Shown here piece after piece: positions 1 to 8,006 of a DNA stretch of 31,287 nt; the first letter of the stretch is position 1; every line of letters starts with the position of its first letter. Origin of the DNA: CAYMCJ01 sp964388985 (GTDB lineage: Bacteria > Patescibacteriota > Patescibacteriia > Patescibacteriales > CAYMCJ01); assembly GCA_964388985.1 (NCBI GenBank), contig CAYMCJ010000005.1:1-31287 (forward strand), written 5' to 3'. Under the pieces are notes generated by a model. It made no database searches, was not told the origin of the DNA, and worked only from the letters and a program-made list of their open reading frames with translations. The translations under genes were made by a program, and so were the position numbers.

Positions 1-1809
1 AATTCCTTCATGAAATTCAGTTTTAATAGTCCGCGGTGTTATCCCGTGTTTTTTATTATAAGCAAGTTGTTTTTTCCGGCGGCGGTTAGTTTCGTTGATG
101 GCGTAGCGCATGGCCGGCGTAATTTTATCCGCGTACATTATAACTTTTCCCTCGCTATGCCGGGCGGCCCGGCCCATGGTTTGAATTAAAGAAGTTTCGT
201 TTCTTAAAAAGCCGGCCATATCCGCGTCCAAGATAGCCACCAAAGAAACTTCGGGTAAGTCTAATCCTTCGCGCAAAAGGTTGATACCGACCAAAACGTC
301 GTATTTGCCCCGGCGCAGGTCGCGCAAGATATCCATCCGCTCCAGAGTGTCAATTTCGCTGTGGAGATAGCGCGCTTTAATATTTTTTTCTTTTAAAAAA
401 TCAGCCAGCTCTTCGGACATTCTTTTAGTCAGGGTTGTAACTAAAACGCGCTGGCCCCTTTTTACCCTTTTTTCTATTTCTAAAATTAAATTAGGGATTT
501 GTCCGGCGCTGGGACTGACCTTTACTTCCGGGTCTAATAATCCAGTCGGCCGGATAATTTGCTCCACTATTTGCTTTGATTTTTTTATTTCATAGCTTCT
601 GGGCGTAGCGCTAACATAAATAACTTTATTTATTTTTGAATTAAATTCATTAAAATTAAGCGGACGATTATCCTTGGCGCTGGGCAGGCGAAAACCGAAG
701 TCAATTAGGGTCTGCTTGCGGGATTGGTCGCCGGCGTACATGCCGCCTATTTGCGGAACAGTAACGTGAGATTCGTCAATAAACATCAGATGGTTTTTTG
801 GAAAAAAATCTATTAAAGTTTCCGGCGGCTCTCCGGCTGGCCGGCCGGTTAAATGCCGGGAATAATTTTCAATCCCGTTGCAATAGCCGACTTCTTCAAT
901 CATTTCCAAATCATAGTTGGTTTTTTTCTCCAGGCGGTAAGCCTCAACCGCCTTTTTTTCTTTATTTAGGGTTTTTAACCTCTCTTTTAACTCTTGGTGA
1001 ATAGCCGTCGTTGCCTGTTTCATCATATCTTCCGGGGTCATAAAATGTTTGGCCGGCAGGATGGTCATTTCATTTAATTCCTGAATTTCGTTTAAATCCG
1101 CTGTCCAGACCAACTGCCTGGCTCCGGGGCGAATATTAAAAATATAGATTTTTTTTATAATATCACCCTGCATTAGTAGGCGAATAACCGCTTCGCCGGT
1201 AGCCAGATAGATATCAATGTTTTCGCCTTTTACCCTGAATTTACCGCGATAAAATTGAGTGTCATTGCGTTCGTATTGGATTTGCACCAATTGTCTTAAC
1301 AATTCGTTTCTTTTAATATTTTGCTTGACATAAAAACGTTTGCTTAAAGATAAATAAGAATCTCGACTGCCCAAGCCGTAGATACAGGAAACGCTGGCGA
1401 CAATTATTACGTCTTGGCGATTAAGCAGTGATTGGGTAGCAGCGTGGCGCAGGCGGTCAATTTCTTCGTTAATGGCGGTTTCTTTTTCAATGTAAGTATC
1501 GGTTTGCGGAATATAGGCTTCCGGTTGGTAATAATCATAATAGGAAACAAAGTAATGGACAGCATTGTTCGGGAAAAAATTTTTAAATTCGCCGTAAAGC
1601 TGAGCGGCTAAAGTTTTGTTATGTGAAATTACCAGAGTTGGCTTTTGGATGGCTTCAATAATTTTGGCCATAGTAAAAGTTTTACCGCTGCCGGTAACGC
1701 CCAACAATGTCTGGTTTTGATAACCGTTATTTAGGCCTTTGACTAATTTTTTTATAGCTTCGGGCTGGTCGCCGGTTGGTTTAAATTTTGAGTGGAATTT
1801 AAATTGCAT
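1..1809 (-). CDS. uvrB: UvrABC excinuclease subunit B, C-terminus cut by window edge
   Basis: DNA-damage recognition helicase of nucleotide excision repair; it loads with UvrA and presents damaged DNA to UvrC. The frame is open from the ATG at 1809 to position 1, giving 603 residues with no stop or frameshift seen where I translated. The N-terminus reads MQFKFHSKF, followed by the Walker A segment GVTGSGKT and the beta-hairpin region with VSYYDYYQPEAY. The last visible residues (YNKKHGITPRTIK) match the conserved region before the UVR domain, so about 60 residues including the UvrC-binding UVR motif lie outside the window. The family is usually about 660 residues. A TATAAT box at 1853-1848 lies 39 nt upstream of the start. 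There is no Shine-Dalgarno sequence. Confidence 0.97.
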   Translation of the reverse strand, partial: MQFKFHSKFKPTGDQPEAIKKLVKGLNNGYQNQTLLGVTGSGKTFTMAKIIEAIQKPTLVISHNKTLAAQLYGEFKNFFPNNAVHYFVSYYDYYQPEAYIPQTDTYIEKETAINEEIDRLRHAATQSLLNRQDVIIVASVSCIYGLGSRDSYLSLSKRFYVKQNIKRNELLRQLVQIQYERNDTQFYRGKFRVKGENIDIYLATGEAVIRLLMQGDIIKKIYIFNIRPGARQLVWTADLNEIQELNEMTILPAKHFMTPEDMMKQATTAIHQELKERLKTLNKEKKAVEAYRLEKKTNYDLEMIEEVGYCNGIENYSRHLTGRPAGEPPETLIDFFPKNHLMFIDESHVTVPQIGGMYAGDQSRKQTLIDFGFRLPSAKDNRPLNFNEFNSKINKVIYVSATPRSYEIKKSKQIVEQIIRPTGLLDPEVKVSPSAGQIPNLILEIEKRVKRGQRVLVTTLTKRMSEELADFLKEKNIKARYLHSEIDTLERMDILRDLRRGKYDVLVGINLLREGLDLPEVSLVAILDADMAGFLRNETSLIQTMGRAARHSEGKVIMYADKITPAMRYAINETNRRRKKQLAYNKKHGITPRTIKTEFHEGI

Positions 1810-1847
1810 TTTTATTAAGTTGTTTTGTTAATTTGATTAGTTTGTAG

Positions 1848-1876
1848 ATTATAGCAATAAATTTTTTAAATGAGAA
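1848..1876 (-). promoter_or_regulatory. Promoter of uvrB
   Basis: On the minus strand, TTCTCA (1876-1871) and a perfect TATAAT (1853-1848) are separated by 17 nt. Transcription would start near 1841, giving a leader of about 30 nt before the uvrB ATG at 1809. The -35 box matches the consensus at four of six positions. It touches the right arm of the 1876-1906 hairpin, so the hairpin could also act as an operator or as the terminator of an upstream minus-strand RNA. No LexA-type box was recognised. Confidence 0.55.
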
Positions 1877-1906
1877 GAGCCTAGGAAAAAAGTCTTCCTA
1901 GGCTCT
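1876..1906. repeat. Perfect 12-bp inverted repeat (hairpin)
   Basis: AGAGCCTAGGAA (1876-1887) and TTCCTAGGCTCT (1895-1906) are perfectly complementary around a 7-nt loop. The stem is far more GC-rich than its surroundings. Neither side has a strong T-run, so it is not a textbook intrinsic terminator. It sits immediately upstream of the uvrB promoter and at one end of the structured intergenic region 1876-2125. Confidence 0.8.
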
Positions 1907-2125
1907 GGCGTGGAACGCGAGATTGAGCATGCATTTAGCATCCCTCCTATTTGAGGTTTTAGGTTTCAGAATGAGCGAGGAGCCAGAAAGCTTACAACCC
2001 AAGGGTTTGTTTTTTCTTTGGTTTATCCGTTTAAAACGGTCCGTCGTCCAGCGCAAAAGCATAGAGAGGAGAAAAACTTTTCTTAAGAAGCCGCTTTCCG
2101 GGTTTTTTGGTCTTTTTTATAAAAT
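1876..2125. ncRNA. Candidate structured non-coding RNA, family not recognised
   Basis: This 250-nt stretch between the divergent uvrB and ileS genes is locally richer in GC than the flanks. Besides the 12-bp hairpin it holds several short complementary pairs: GCG/CGC around TGGAA at 1908-1918, ATGC/GCAT at 1929-1941, CCTC/GAGG at 1943-1956, TCTGGC/GCCAGA at 1904-1909 and 1982-1987, AACCC/GGGTT near 1999-2009, and CCGTTT/AAACGG at 2027-2039. A possible minus-strand promoter (TTGTCT, 17 nt, TATTTT) near 2148-2120 would give an RNA of about 240 nt ending at the hairpin. It does not fit tmRNA, RNase P RNA, SRP RNA or a full T-box. The strand is unresolved and the call is inference. Confidence 0.35.
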
Positions 2126-2165
2126 AACATATTTATCTAAATAAGACAAGATTAATATAATTTTT

Positions 2166-2194
2166 TTGACAATTAGCTTAATTTAGGCTAAAAT
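2166..2194 (+). promoter_or_regulatory. Promoter of ileS
   Basis: A perfect TTGACA (2166-2171) and TAAAAT (2189-2194) are separated by exactly 17 nt. This is the best sigma-70-type promoter in the window. The predicted start near 2201 leaves only about 24 nt of leader before the ileS ATG, too short for a T-box or other riboswitch on this transcript. Confidence 0.8.
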
Positions 2195-2224
2195 AATCGT
2201 GTAATTAATAAGTGTTTTTTATTT

Positions 2225-5200
2225 ATGCAAAAAAAAGATATAGACAGTAAAGTAAACAAAAATCCTTTTTCTAAAATGGAAGAGGATGTTTTGGATTTTT
2301 GGGACCAGGCAAAAATTTTTGAGAAATCCGTGGCTAAAGAAGCGCCCAAGGGAGATTATGTATTTTATGATGGACCGCCATTTGGTACCGGTGAACCGCA
2401 TTACGGGCATATTTTATCTAGTGTTACTAAAGATGTAGTTCCTAGATATTGGACAATGAAAGGATTTAGAGTAAAAAGGCGTTGGGGGTGGGATTGCCAT
2501 GGTTTACCGATAGAGAATATTATTGAAGAGGATATGGGCATAAGCGGAAAAAAAGAAATTGAAAAAATAGGGATTGCTAAATTTAATGAAGCCTGCCGGT
2601 CGCAAGTTTTAAGGTACGCTGATATTTGGGGAAAGATGGTTAGGCGGATTGGCCGCTGGGTTGAATTTGATAATTCGTATAAAACTATGGACACCAGTTA
2701 TATGGAATCTGTTTGGTGGGCCTTTAAAGAACTTTGGCATAAAGATTTAATTTATAAGGGCAGAAAAGTTTTATTATATTGTCCTCGTTGTGAAACTCCG
2801 ATTTCTAATTTTGAGGTAGCCATGGATAATAGCTATAAGGATATTACTGAGACTTCGGTTTATGTTAAATTTAAAGTAAAAGACAATTCCCAATTAAAAA
2901 TTAAAAATTACGAATTAGGGAAAGATGACAATTTGTATATTTTAGCTTGGACCACTACACCATGGACTTTACCCGGGAATGTGGCCTTGGCGATCGGGAA
3001 AAATATTGAATATTTAGTTTTAGAGGCTGATAATAATTATGATTTTATAAAGAAAGGCGAAAAGATAATTATAGCAAAAGATGATGGGGTATTTTTTAAT
3101 GTATTTGGCAAAGGTTATCAATATATTGGTCCAGTAGGAAAAAATAATATTACAACTGGTTTTAAAACTTCTAAAGGTGAGGAGTATAACATTGTAGGCA
3201 AGGAACCAATTAAAGGTAAAGAATTAATTGGTTTAGAATATGAGCCATTATTTAATATTCCGGCTTTAAAAAATAGTGGTAAAAAAAATATTTATAAAGT
3301 AGCTGAAGCTGATTTTGTTACGACCGAAGACGGAACCGGAGTAGTGCATACAGCCGTAGTATACGGGGAAGACGATTATAATTTAGGTTTAAAATTAGAT
3401 TTGCCAATTATCCCGGCCTTGGATGAAAAAGGCTATTTTAATGATACAGTGTTACAGTTTAAAGGAATGTATTTTACAAAGGCAAATAAATTAATTATTG
3501 AAGATTTAAAAAAGAAAAAATTGTTATTTAAAACTGAAAATACCCAACACTCTTATCCGCATTGCCATCGTTGTGATACGCAATTATTCTATAACGCTAT
3601 CCCGGCCTGGTTTTTAAGCATTGCCAAAATAAGAAAAGATTTAATCACTCAAAATGAGAATATTAATTGGTATCCGGAGCACTTAAAGCACGGCCGTTTT
3701 AAGCTCGGGCTTGAACAGGCGCCTGACTGGAATATATCCCGTAATCGTTATTTTGCCATCCCAATACCAATTTGGGAATGCGAAAAATGCCAGGAGCGCG
3801 AGGTTATAGGGAATATTAAAGAGTTGGAGGAAAGAAGCGGAAAAAAAGGTATTAAAGATATACATTCTCACTTTATAGATGAATTAAAGTGGAAATGCGC
3901 AAAATGTAATGGTGAGATGAGAAGAATTAAAGAAGTGTTTGATTGTTGGGTTGAATCAGGTTCAATGTCATTTGCCCAGCATCATTATCCTTTTGAGAAT
4001 AAGGAAAAATTTGAAAGCACTTTTCCGGCTCAATATATTAGCGAATATATTTCGCAAACCCGGGCCTGGTTTTACGTTATGCATGTTATGAGCGTAGCTT
4101 TGTTCGGCAAAAACAGTTTTGAAAATTGCGTTACTAACGGTGTCATATTAAACGAAAAGGGCGAGAAAATGAGTAAATCTAGAAAGAATTACCCGGACCC
4201 CTGGAAAGTAATTAACGAATTCGGAGTTGATGCGCTTAGATTTTATATGATGAGTTCGTCTTTAATGCACGCGGAGAACTTATTTTTTAACGAGCGGGAA
4301 TTACGCGATGTGTTTAGAAAAAATATAATGATATTATGGAATGTATATAAATTTTATAGTATGTTTGCGGGTAAGTTTAAAGTTGAAAGTAGAAAGTTGA
4401 AAGTAGAAAGTGATAATATTTTGGATAAGTGGATTTTAGCGAGGTTAAATCAGTTGATTGAAGTAGCCACCGAGGGGATGGATAATTATGACTTGCCTAA
4501 AGCCACCCGGCCGATTACTGAATTTATTGACGATTTATCAACCTGGTACATCAGGCGTTCGCGCGACCGTTTCAAATTTGATGACGCGGAAGACAAGCAA
4601 GCCGCTTTAGAAATTACTGGTTATGTACTTTTGGAATTATCAAAAATAATGGCGCCCTTTATGCCGTTTATGGCCGAGCAGTTATGGCAGAAAGTCAGCG
4701 GTCATGATTTTAAGGACAAAAATAGGAGTGTGCATTTGGAGGAATGGCCGGGAAAATTAAGAATTAAGAATGAAGAATTAAAAATTGTTGAAGAAATGGA
4801 AATGGTTAGAAAAATTGTTGAGCTGGGTCTGGCCAAAAGAGATGAAGTCGGAATTAAGGTTAGACAACCGCTTAATCAATTACGAATTAAAAATTACGAA
4901 TTAAAAAATGAATACGAAAATTTAGTTAAAGAGGAGTTAAATGTTAAGGATATAATTTGTAAAAAAGGAAAGGGAGAAGTTAGAGTGGAATTAGATACTA
5001 AATTAACTCCCAAATTAAAACAGGAGGGATTAAAGCGGGAGCTGGTTCGTTTTATTAATAATATGCGGAAAGACGCTAATTTAACCATAAAAGATAGGGT
5101 TAATATATATTGGCAGAGTCAGTCAAAGGAAATTAAAGATGTATTTAATAATTTTCAAAAAGATATATTAAAAGATACTTTAGCTGATGATATTTTAGAA

Positions 5201-5290
5201 GGTATAGATAGTGGTATTGAAGAAAAAAAAGAGGTAAAAGCAAACGGCACAGATGTTATTTTGGGAATTAAAAGATTGATTGAAAATTGA
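2225..5290 (+). CDS. ileS: Isoleucyl-tRNA synthetase
   Basis: Charges tRNA-Ile with isoleucine in the cytoplasm. The 1021-residue protein has the class I signatures HYGH (residues 59-62, HIGH motif) and KMSKS (648-652). It also has the CP1 editing domain (WTTTPWTLPGN, then GTGVVHTAVVYGEDD), a cysteine-rich CxxC segment before DCWVESG, and the C-terminal anticodon-binding region. Its length and the NTPISNFE-like block (here TPISNFEVAMDNSYKD) suggest the eukaryote-like IleS2 form, which in known members is mupirocin-insensitive; that part is inference. It starts 24 nt after a strong promoter, without a Shine-Dalgarno. Four internal stretches near 2891, 4377, 4754 and 4878 are built of repeated AT-rich DNA words and fall in variable loops. 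Confidence 0.97.
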   Translation: MQKKDIDSKVNKNPFSKMEEDVLDFWDQAKIFEKSVAKEAPKGDYVFYDGPPFGTGEPHYGHILSSVTKDVVPRYWTMKGFRVKRRWGWDCHGLPIENIIEEDMGISGKKEIEKIGIAKFNEACRSQVLRYADIWGKMVRRIGRWVEFDNSYKTMDTSYMESVWWAFKELWHKDLIYKGRKVLLYCPRCETPISNFEVAMDNSYKDITETSVYVKFKVKDNSQLKIKNYELGKDDNLYILAWTTTPWTLPGNVALAIGKNIEYLVLEADNNYDFIKKGEKIIIAKDDGVFFNVFGKGYQYIGPVGKNNITTGFKTSKGEEYNIVGKEPIKGKELIGLEYEPLFNIPALKNSGKKNIYKVAEADFVTTEDGTGVVHTAVVYGEDDYNLGLKLDLPIIPALDEKGYFNDTVLQFKGMYFTKANKLIIEDLKKKKLLFKTENTQHSYPHCHRCDTQLFYNAIPAWFLSIAKIRKDLITQNENINWYPEHLKHGRFKLGLEQAPDWNISRNRYFAIPIPIWECEKCQEREVIGNIKELEERSGKKGIKDIHSHFIDELKWKCAKCNGEMRRIKEVFDCWVESGSMSFAQHHYPFENKEKFESTFPAQYISEYISQTRAWFYVMHVMSVALFGKNSFENCVTNGVILNEKGEKMSKSRKNYPDPWKVINEFGVDALRFYMMSSSLMHAENLFFNERELRDVFRKNIMILWNVYKFYSMFAGKFKVESRKLKVESDNILDKWILARLNQLIEVATEGMDNYDLPKATRPITEFIDDLSTWYIRRSRDRFKFDDAEDKQAALEITGYVLLELSKIMAPFMPFMAEQLWQKVSGHDFKDKNRSVHLEEWPGKLRIKNEELKIVEEMEMVRKIVELGLAKRDEVGIKVRQPLNQLRIKNYELKNEYENLVKEELNVKDIICKKGKGEVRVELDTKLTPKLKQEGLKRELVRFINNMRKDANLTIKDRVNIYWQSQSKEIKDVFNNFQKDILKDTLADDILEGIDSGIEEKKEVKANGTDVILGIKRLIEN
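2891..2918 (+). repeat. Intragenic AT-rich word repeat in ileS (copy 1)
   Basis: Repeated units of the type AATTAAAAATTA / AATTACGAATTA are read in frame as QLKIKNYEL. They lie in the loop before the WTTTPWTLPGN block of the editing domain, a place where the family varies in length. The same peptide recurs at 4878-4906 and inside the FemAB gene. Confidence 0.6.
4377..4411 (+). repeat. Intragenic AAAGT-word repeat in ileS (copy 2)
   Basis: Two near-identical 16-nt units, each containing AAAGTTGAAAGTAGA, run in tandem and are read as FKVESRKLKVES. They lie in the linker just before the conserved DKWILARLN segment. Confidence 0.6.
4754..4788 (+). repeat. Intragenic AAGAATTA-word repeat in ileS (copy 3)
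   Basis: AATTAAGAATTAAGAATG followed by AAGAATTAAAAATTG is read as KLRIKNEELKI. It sits between the conserved HLEEWP and the EEMEMVRKIV helix of the C-terminal domain. Confidence 0.6.
4878..4906 (+). repeat. Intragenic AATTACGAATTA-word repeat in ileS (copy 4)
   Basis: Two AATTACGAATTA units separated by AAA are read as QLRIKNYELKN. It follows the conserved GIKVRQPL motif, at a place where the family is variable. Confidence 0.6.
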
Positions 5291-5319
5291 GAATTAGAAA
5301 TTGAAAATTTTTAAATTTT

Positions 5320-6354
5320 ATGACCAAAGCTTTAGTATTATTTTCTGGCGGACTTGATTCAATGCTGGCCGCCAAGACATTAATGAACCAAGGCATAGAA
5401 GTAATTGGCCTTACTTTTAATAGTTATTTTTTTAGGTCCAAAAAAGCCAGACAGTCGGCTCAGCAATTGGGTATTAAATTAAAAGAAATAGATTTTAGTG
5501 ATGAACATCTGGCAATGGTAAAAAATCCCAAATATGGCTATGGGAAAAATATGAATCCGTGCATTGATTGCCATTCCCTGATGCTACGAGAAGCCAGGAA
5601 AATTATGGACGATGAGGGTTATGATTTTATTGCCAGCGGAGAAGTTTTAGGCCAAAGGCCAATGTCGCAAAATAAAGAAGCGCTGGAGACAATTGCCAAG
5701 TATTCCGGGGTTGGAGAAAAGTTAGTAAGGCCCTTGTCAGCCAAACTGCTTGAGATTACTGAGCCCGAAAAAACCAGCAAAATTATTAGAGGTAAGCTGT
5801 TAAATATAAGCGGTCGCGCTAGAGATAAACAGATGGAATTAGTCAAAAGATATGGGATAAAAGAATATGCTTCGCCTGGCAGTGGCTGTTTATTAACCGA
5901 CCCGATGTTTAGCACTCGCCTCATAAAGATGTTTGATTATTGGTCTGATTGTCAGGGAAATGATGTGGAGTTATTAAAATATGGCCGTGTTTTTTGGATA
6001 AACATGATAGAGAGTAAGGCCTTGATTGTTATCGGTCGGCACAGCGATGATAATGAAAAATTAGAGAAATTAGCCAAAAAAGGTGATATTATGTTAGAAT
6101 TAAAAGAAATAGCTGGTCCAATTACTGTTATAAGAAAACAGAGCGTGCAACCTGAAACATGCAACATGAAATATGAAATAGGAAACAGGGATATGGAGCT
6201 GGAAATTCCTGAAAAATTGAAAAAAAGTGAATTGGGCTTAGGAGAAGAAAAAACTGGAAAAGAAATTATGCAAATTGCCGGATTATTAACCGGTTGGTAT
6301 GCCACCAAAGCCAGAGGTAAAAAAGTTTTAATAAATTTAAGATTTAAAAATTAA
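5320..6354 (+). CDS. PP-loop ATP pyrophosphatase, tRNA-thiouridylase-like
   Basis: A 344-residue adenylating enzyme of the MnmA/ThiI superfamily, probably acting in sulfur transfer to tRNA. The N-terminal PP-loop is SGGLDS (residues 9-14). A CxxC sits in NPCIDCH (C81, C84) and a third cysteine in GSGCLL (C190), the positions expected for catalytic or cluster-ligating cysteines. ASGEVLGQRPMSQ around 105-116 is typical of the family often annotated as tRNA (5-methylaminomethyl-2-thiouridylate) methyltransferase. The C-terminal part (LIVIGRHSDDNEKLEKLA onward) resembles an NFACT-R-like RNA-binding domain. The exact tRNA position modified cannot be read from sequence. It lies 29 nt after ileS. 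An unusual insert around residues 273-286 is made of repeat DNA (see 6145-6175). Confidence 0.85.
   Translation: MTKALVLFSGGLDSMLAAKTLMNQGIEVIGLTFNSYFFRSKKARQSAQQLGIKLKEIDFSDEHLAMVKNPKYGYGKNMNPCIDCHSLMLREARKIMDDEGYDFIASGEVLGQRPMSQNKEALETIAKYSGVGEKLVRPLSAKLLEITEPEKTSKIIRGKLLNISGRARDKQMELVKRYGIKEYASPGSGCLLTDPMFSTRLIKMFDYWSDCQGNDVELLKYGRVFWINMIESKALIVIGRHSDDNEKLEKLAKKGDIMLELKEIAGPITVIRKQSVQPETCNMKYEIGNRDMELEIPEKLKKSELGLGEEKTGKEIMQIAGLLTGWYATKARGKKVLINLRFKN
6145..6175 (+). repeat. Intragenic ACATG/AAATATG word repeat
   Basis: The stretch CAACCTGAAACATGCAACAT and the following AAATATG words are the reverse complement of the CATGTT words found between genes at 6375-6415 and 9455-9495. In frame it encodes QPETCNMKYEIGN, in a part of the NFACT-R-like domain where homologous proteins are expected to be shorter. 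Confidence 0.5.
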
Positions 6355-6369
6355 TAATATTTATAATTA

Positions 6370-6420
6370 TTTAATTATTGCATGTTACATGTTATGTTGT
6401 TGCATGTTATATGCATAAAA
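6370..6420. repeat. Intergenic CATGTT word repeat upstream of lemA
   Basis: Degenerate repeats of GCATGTTACATGTTATGTTG and GCATGTTATATGCAT occupy almost the whole spacer between the PP-loop gene and the LemA gene, ending about 10 nt before the LemA start codon. Confidence 0.6.
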
Positions 6421-6424
6421 ATTT

Positions 6425-6979
6425 ATGAAAAAGTTTTTAATTATTTTAGTAGTTATTGTGGCTTTAGGCGCAATTTACGGCTGGAGCCTGTATAACAAAT
6501 TTGTTACCGCCAACGAAAACGTTGATAATCAATGGGCCCAGGTTGAAACCCAATATCAGAGACGTTTTGACCTTATTCCCAATTTGGTTGAATCAGTTAA
6601 GGGGATTATGAATCAGGAGCAGGAAGTCTTCGGGGCCATTGCCGAGGCCAGAACCCGTTATGCCGGCGCGACTACGGTAAACGAGCAGGCTGAAGCAGCC
6701 ACTCAGGTTGAAAGCGCTTTGTCCAGATTGCTGGTCATAATGGAAAATTATCCGGAGTTAAAATCAGCCGAGAATGTGCAGACCCTAATGGTTCAGCTGG
6801 AAGGCACTGAAAACAGAATCAGCATTGAGCGCAAAAGGTATAATGACGTTGCCCGAGAGTTTAATGTAATGGTAAAACGGATACCGGCTAAATGGTTTGC
6901 CTCCTGGTTTGGCTTTGGCGAAAAGCAGTATTTTGAGTCAGCTGAAGGAGCGGAAACAGCCCCGGCGGTTCAATTTTAA
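6425..6979 (+). CDS. lemA: LemA family protein
   Basis: A small membrane-anchored protein of 184 residues. It has one N-terminal transmembrane helix (about residues 4-22) followed by the conserved helical LemA domain with NVDNQWAQVETQYQRRFDLIPNLV and ENRISIERKRYNDVAREFN. LemA proteins have an exposed N-terminus and a helical domain of unknown biochemical role. They very often neighbour TPM-domain proteins, as here with the gene at 7076. The gene ends in AETAPAVQF. No Shine-Dalgarno sequence precedes it; the spacer is repeat DNA. Confidence 0.95.
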   Translation: MKKFLIILVVIVALGAIYGWSLYNKFVTANENVDNQWAQVETQYQRRFDLIPNLVESVKGIMNQEQEVFGAIAEARTRYAGATTVNEQAEAATQVESALSRLLVIMENYPELKSAENVQTLMVQLEGTENRISIERKRYNDVAREFNVMVKRIPAKWFASWFGFGEKQYFESAEGAETAPAVQF

Positions 6980-7022
6980 TAATCAATAAACAATAACCAA
7001 ATCGCAAACAATAATTAATATT

Positions 7023-7063
7023 CAATATTCAATAATTTATTGATTATTATGTATTGAATATTG
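7023..7063. repeat. 12-bp inverted repeat between lemA and TPM genes
   Basis: CAATATTCAATA (7023-7034) and TATTGAATATTG (7052-7063) are perfect inverted copies with a 17-nt spacer. They are embedded in further CAATAAACAATA-type words at 6983-7015. No T-run follows, so it is not a terminator. It ends 13 nt before the downstream ATG. Confidence 0.65.
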
Positions 7064-7075
7064 TTTGATTATAGA

Positions 7076-7945
7076 ATGAAAAAAATAATTACAATTTTAT
7101 TATTTCTGATAGCATTTCCTGTATTAGCGTATTATGACCCAGGAACTCCAACTGGTTTTGTCAATGATTATGCCGGTATGTTTAGCGAGAGCGAGGCGCA
7201 GACTCTGGAAAATAAATTAACGCAGTTTGAAAAAGATAGCAGTAACGAAATTGCGGTCGCGATTATTCCCGATTTAGACGGTGATACGATTGAAAATTTT
7301 GCCGTAGAATTATTTGCGGATTGGCGGATTGGCAAAGCGAAAAATGATAACGGAGTTTTAATTTTAGTAGCCAAAGATGACCGTCAAATGCGGATTGAGG
7401 TTGGTTATGGCCTGGAAGGGGCTTTGACTGACGCGCAGAGTTGGTGGATTATTGACGATATAATGAAGCCGGCTTTTCAAAAGGAAGAATATTATAAAGG
7501 GATTGACCAGGCCGTGGATAAAATAATTTTGGCCACTAAAGGCGAGTATCTTCCCTCGGCTTCTCCTGAATCAGAGGAAAGCAAAGGATTTCCCTGGGAA
7601 TTTATTTTTTGGTTCGGCTTGTTTATATTAATGTGGTTAGCCAGTATTTTAGGCCGGAGTAAGTCCTGGTGGGCCGGGGGAGTTTTGGGTGGAATTGCCG
7701 GCCTGATAATCGGATTAATTAAGGGATTTATAATTTTTGGCTTGGCTTCTCTGGCCGTTTTAATTCCGTTCGGGCTGCTGTTTGATTATATTGTTTCTAA
7801 AAATTATAAAAAGCATAAAGCGCGCGGCACTGTTCCCTGGTGGATCGGCGGCGGACGCGGCGGTCGGGGTGGTTTTGGTGGCGGTGGTTTTGGTGGCTTC
7901 GGCGGCGGAAGTTCAGGTGGAGGAGGAGCGAGCGGGAGTTGGTGA
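7076..7945 (+). CDS. TPM-domain membrane protein with Gly-rich tail (YgcG-like)
   Basis: 289 residues from the ATG at 7076. A TTG 15 nt upstream is in frame but lies in repeat DNA and would bury the signal peptide, so I reject it. The order is a signal peptide (residues 1-18, MKKIITILLFLIAFPVLAYY), then the extracytoplasmic TPM domain (about 27-150, with YAGMFSESEAQTLE and GYGLEGALTDAQSWWI), then hydrophobic helices near 171-188 and 200-240. It ends in a glycine-rich tail from about 257 rich in GGFGGGG and closing in GGGGASGSW. TPM domains have phosphatase or assembly-factor roles in known members; the job here is unknown. It is paired with LemA, the usual partner. Confidence 0.92.
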   Translation: MKKIITILLFLIAFPVLAYYDPGTPTGFVNDYAGMFSESEAQTLENKLTQFEKDSSNEIAVAIIPDLDGDTIENFAVELFADWRIGKAKNDNGVLILVAKDDRQMRIEVGYGLEGALTDAQSWWIIDDIMKPAFQKEEYYKGIDQAVDKIILATKGEYLPSASPESEESKGFPWEFIFWFGLFILMWLASILGRSKSWWAGGVLGGIAGLIIGLIKGFIIFGLASLAVLIPFGLLFDYIVSKNYKKHKARGTVPWWIGGGRGGRGGFGGGGFGGFGGGSSGGGGASGSW

Positions 7946-8006
7946 TATACAAATTACAAATTTTTTACGAATTTACAAATTACGTAAAAAATAAATTAAA
8001 TATTTT
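7946..8006. repeat. Intergenic AATTACAAATT word repeat
   Basis: The spacer between the TPM and SGNH genes is made of TACAAATTACAAATT, ACGAATTTACAAATTACG and related words. They belong to the same family as the AATTACGAATTA inserts in ileS. Confidence 0.5.

Larger units (their letters stand above)
1810..2224. other. Intergenic region uvrB-ileS without protein gene
   Basis: This 415-nt divergent spacer contains the uvrB promoter, the hairpin-rich possible RNA at 1876-2125, and the ileS promoter at 2166-2194. The plus-strand reading frame at 1923-2144 has no family resemblance or initiation signal, and I do not regard it as a gene. Confidence 0.7.

Noticed and set aside
1895..1925. T-box-like string GGCGTGGAACGCGA upstream of ileS
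   Set aside because: It resembles the T-box core AGGGTGGNACCGCG only partly. UGGA would not match the A discriminator expected for tRNA-Ile, and a strong promoter lies downstream of it, so it is not in the ileS leader.
1849..1941. 30-codon minus-strand frame preceded by AGGAGG
   Set aside because: The AGGAGG is perfect, but other genes here lack such sites, the frame runs through the hairpin and the uvrB promoter, and the peptide has no recognisable feature. It is more likely chance in a structured region.
1923..2144. 73-residue plus-strand open frame
   Set aside because: It overlaps the structured spacer, has no family resemblance and no initiation context.
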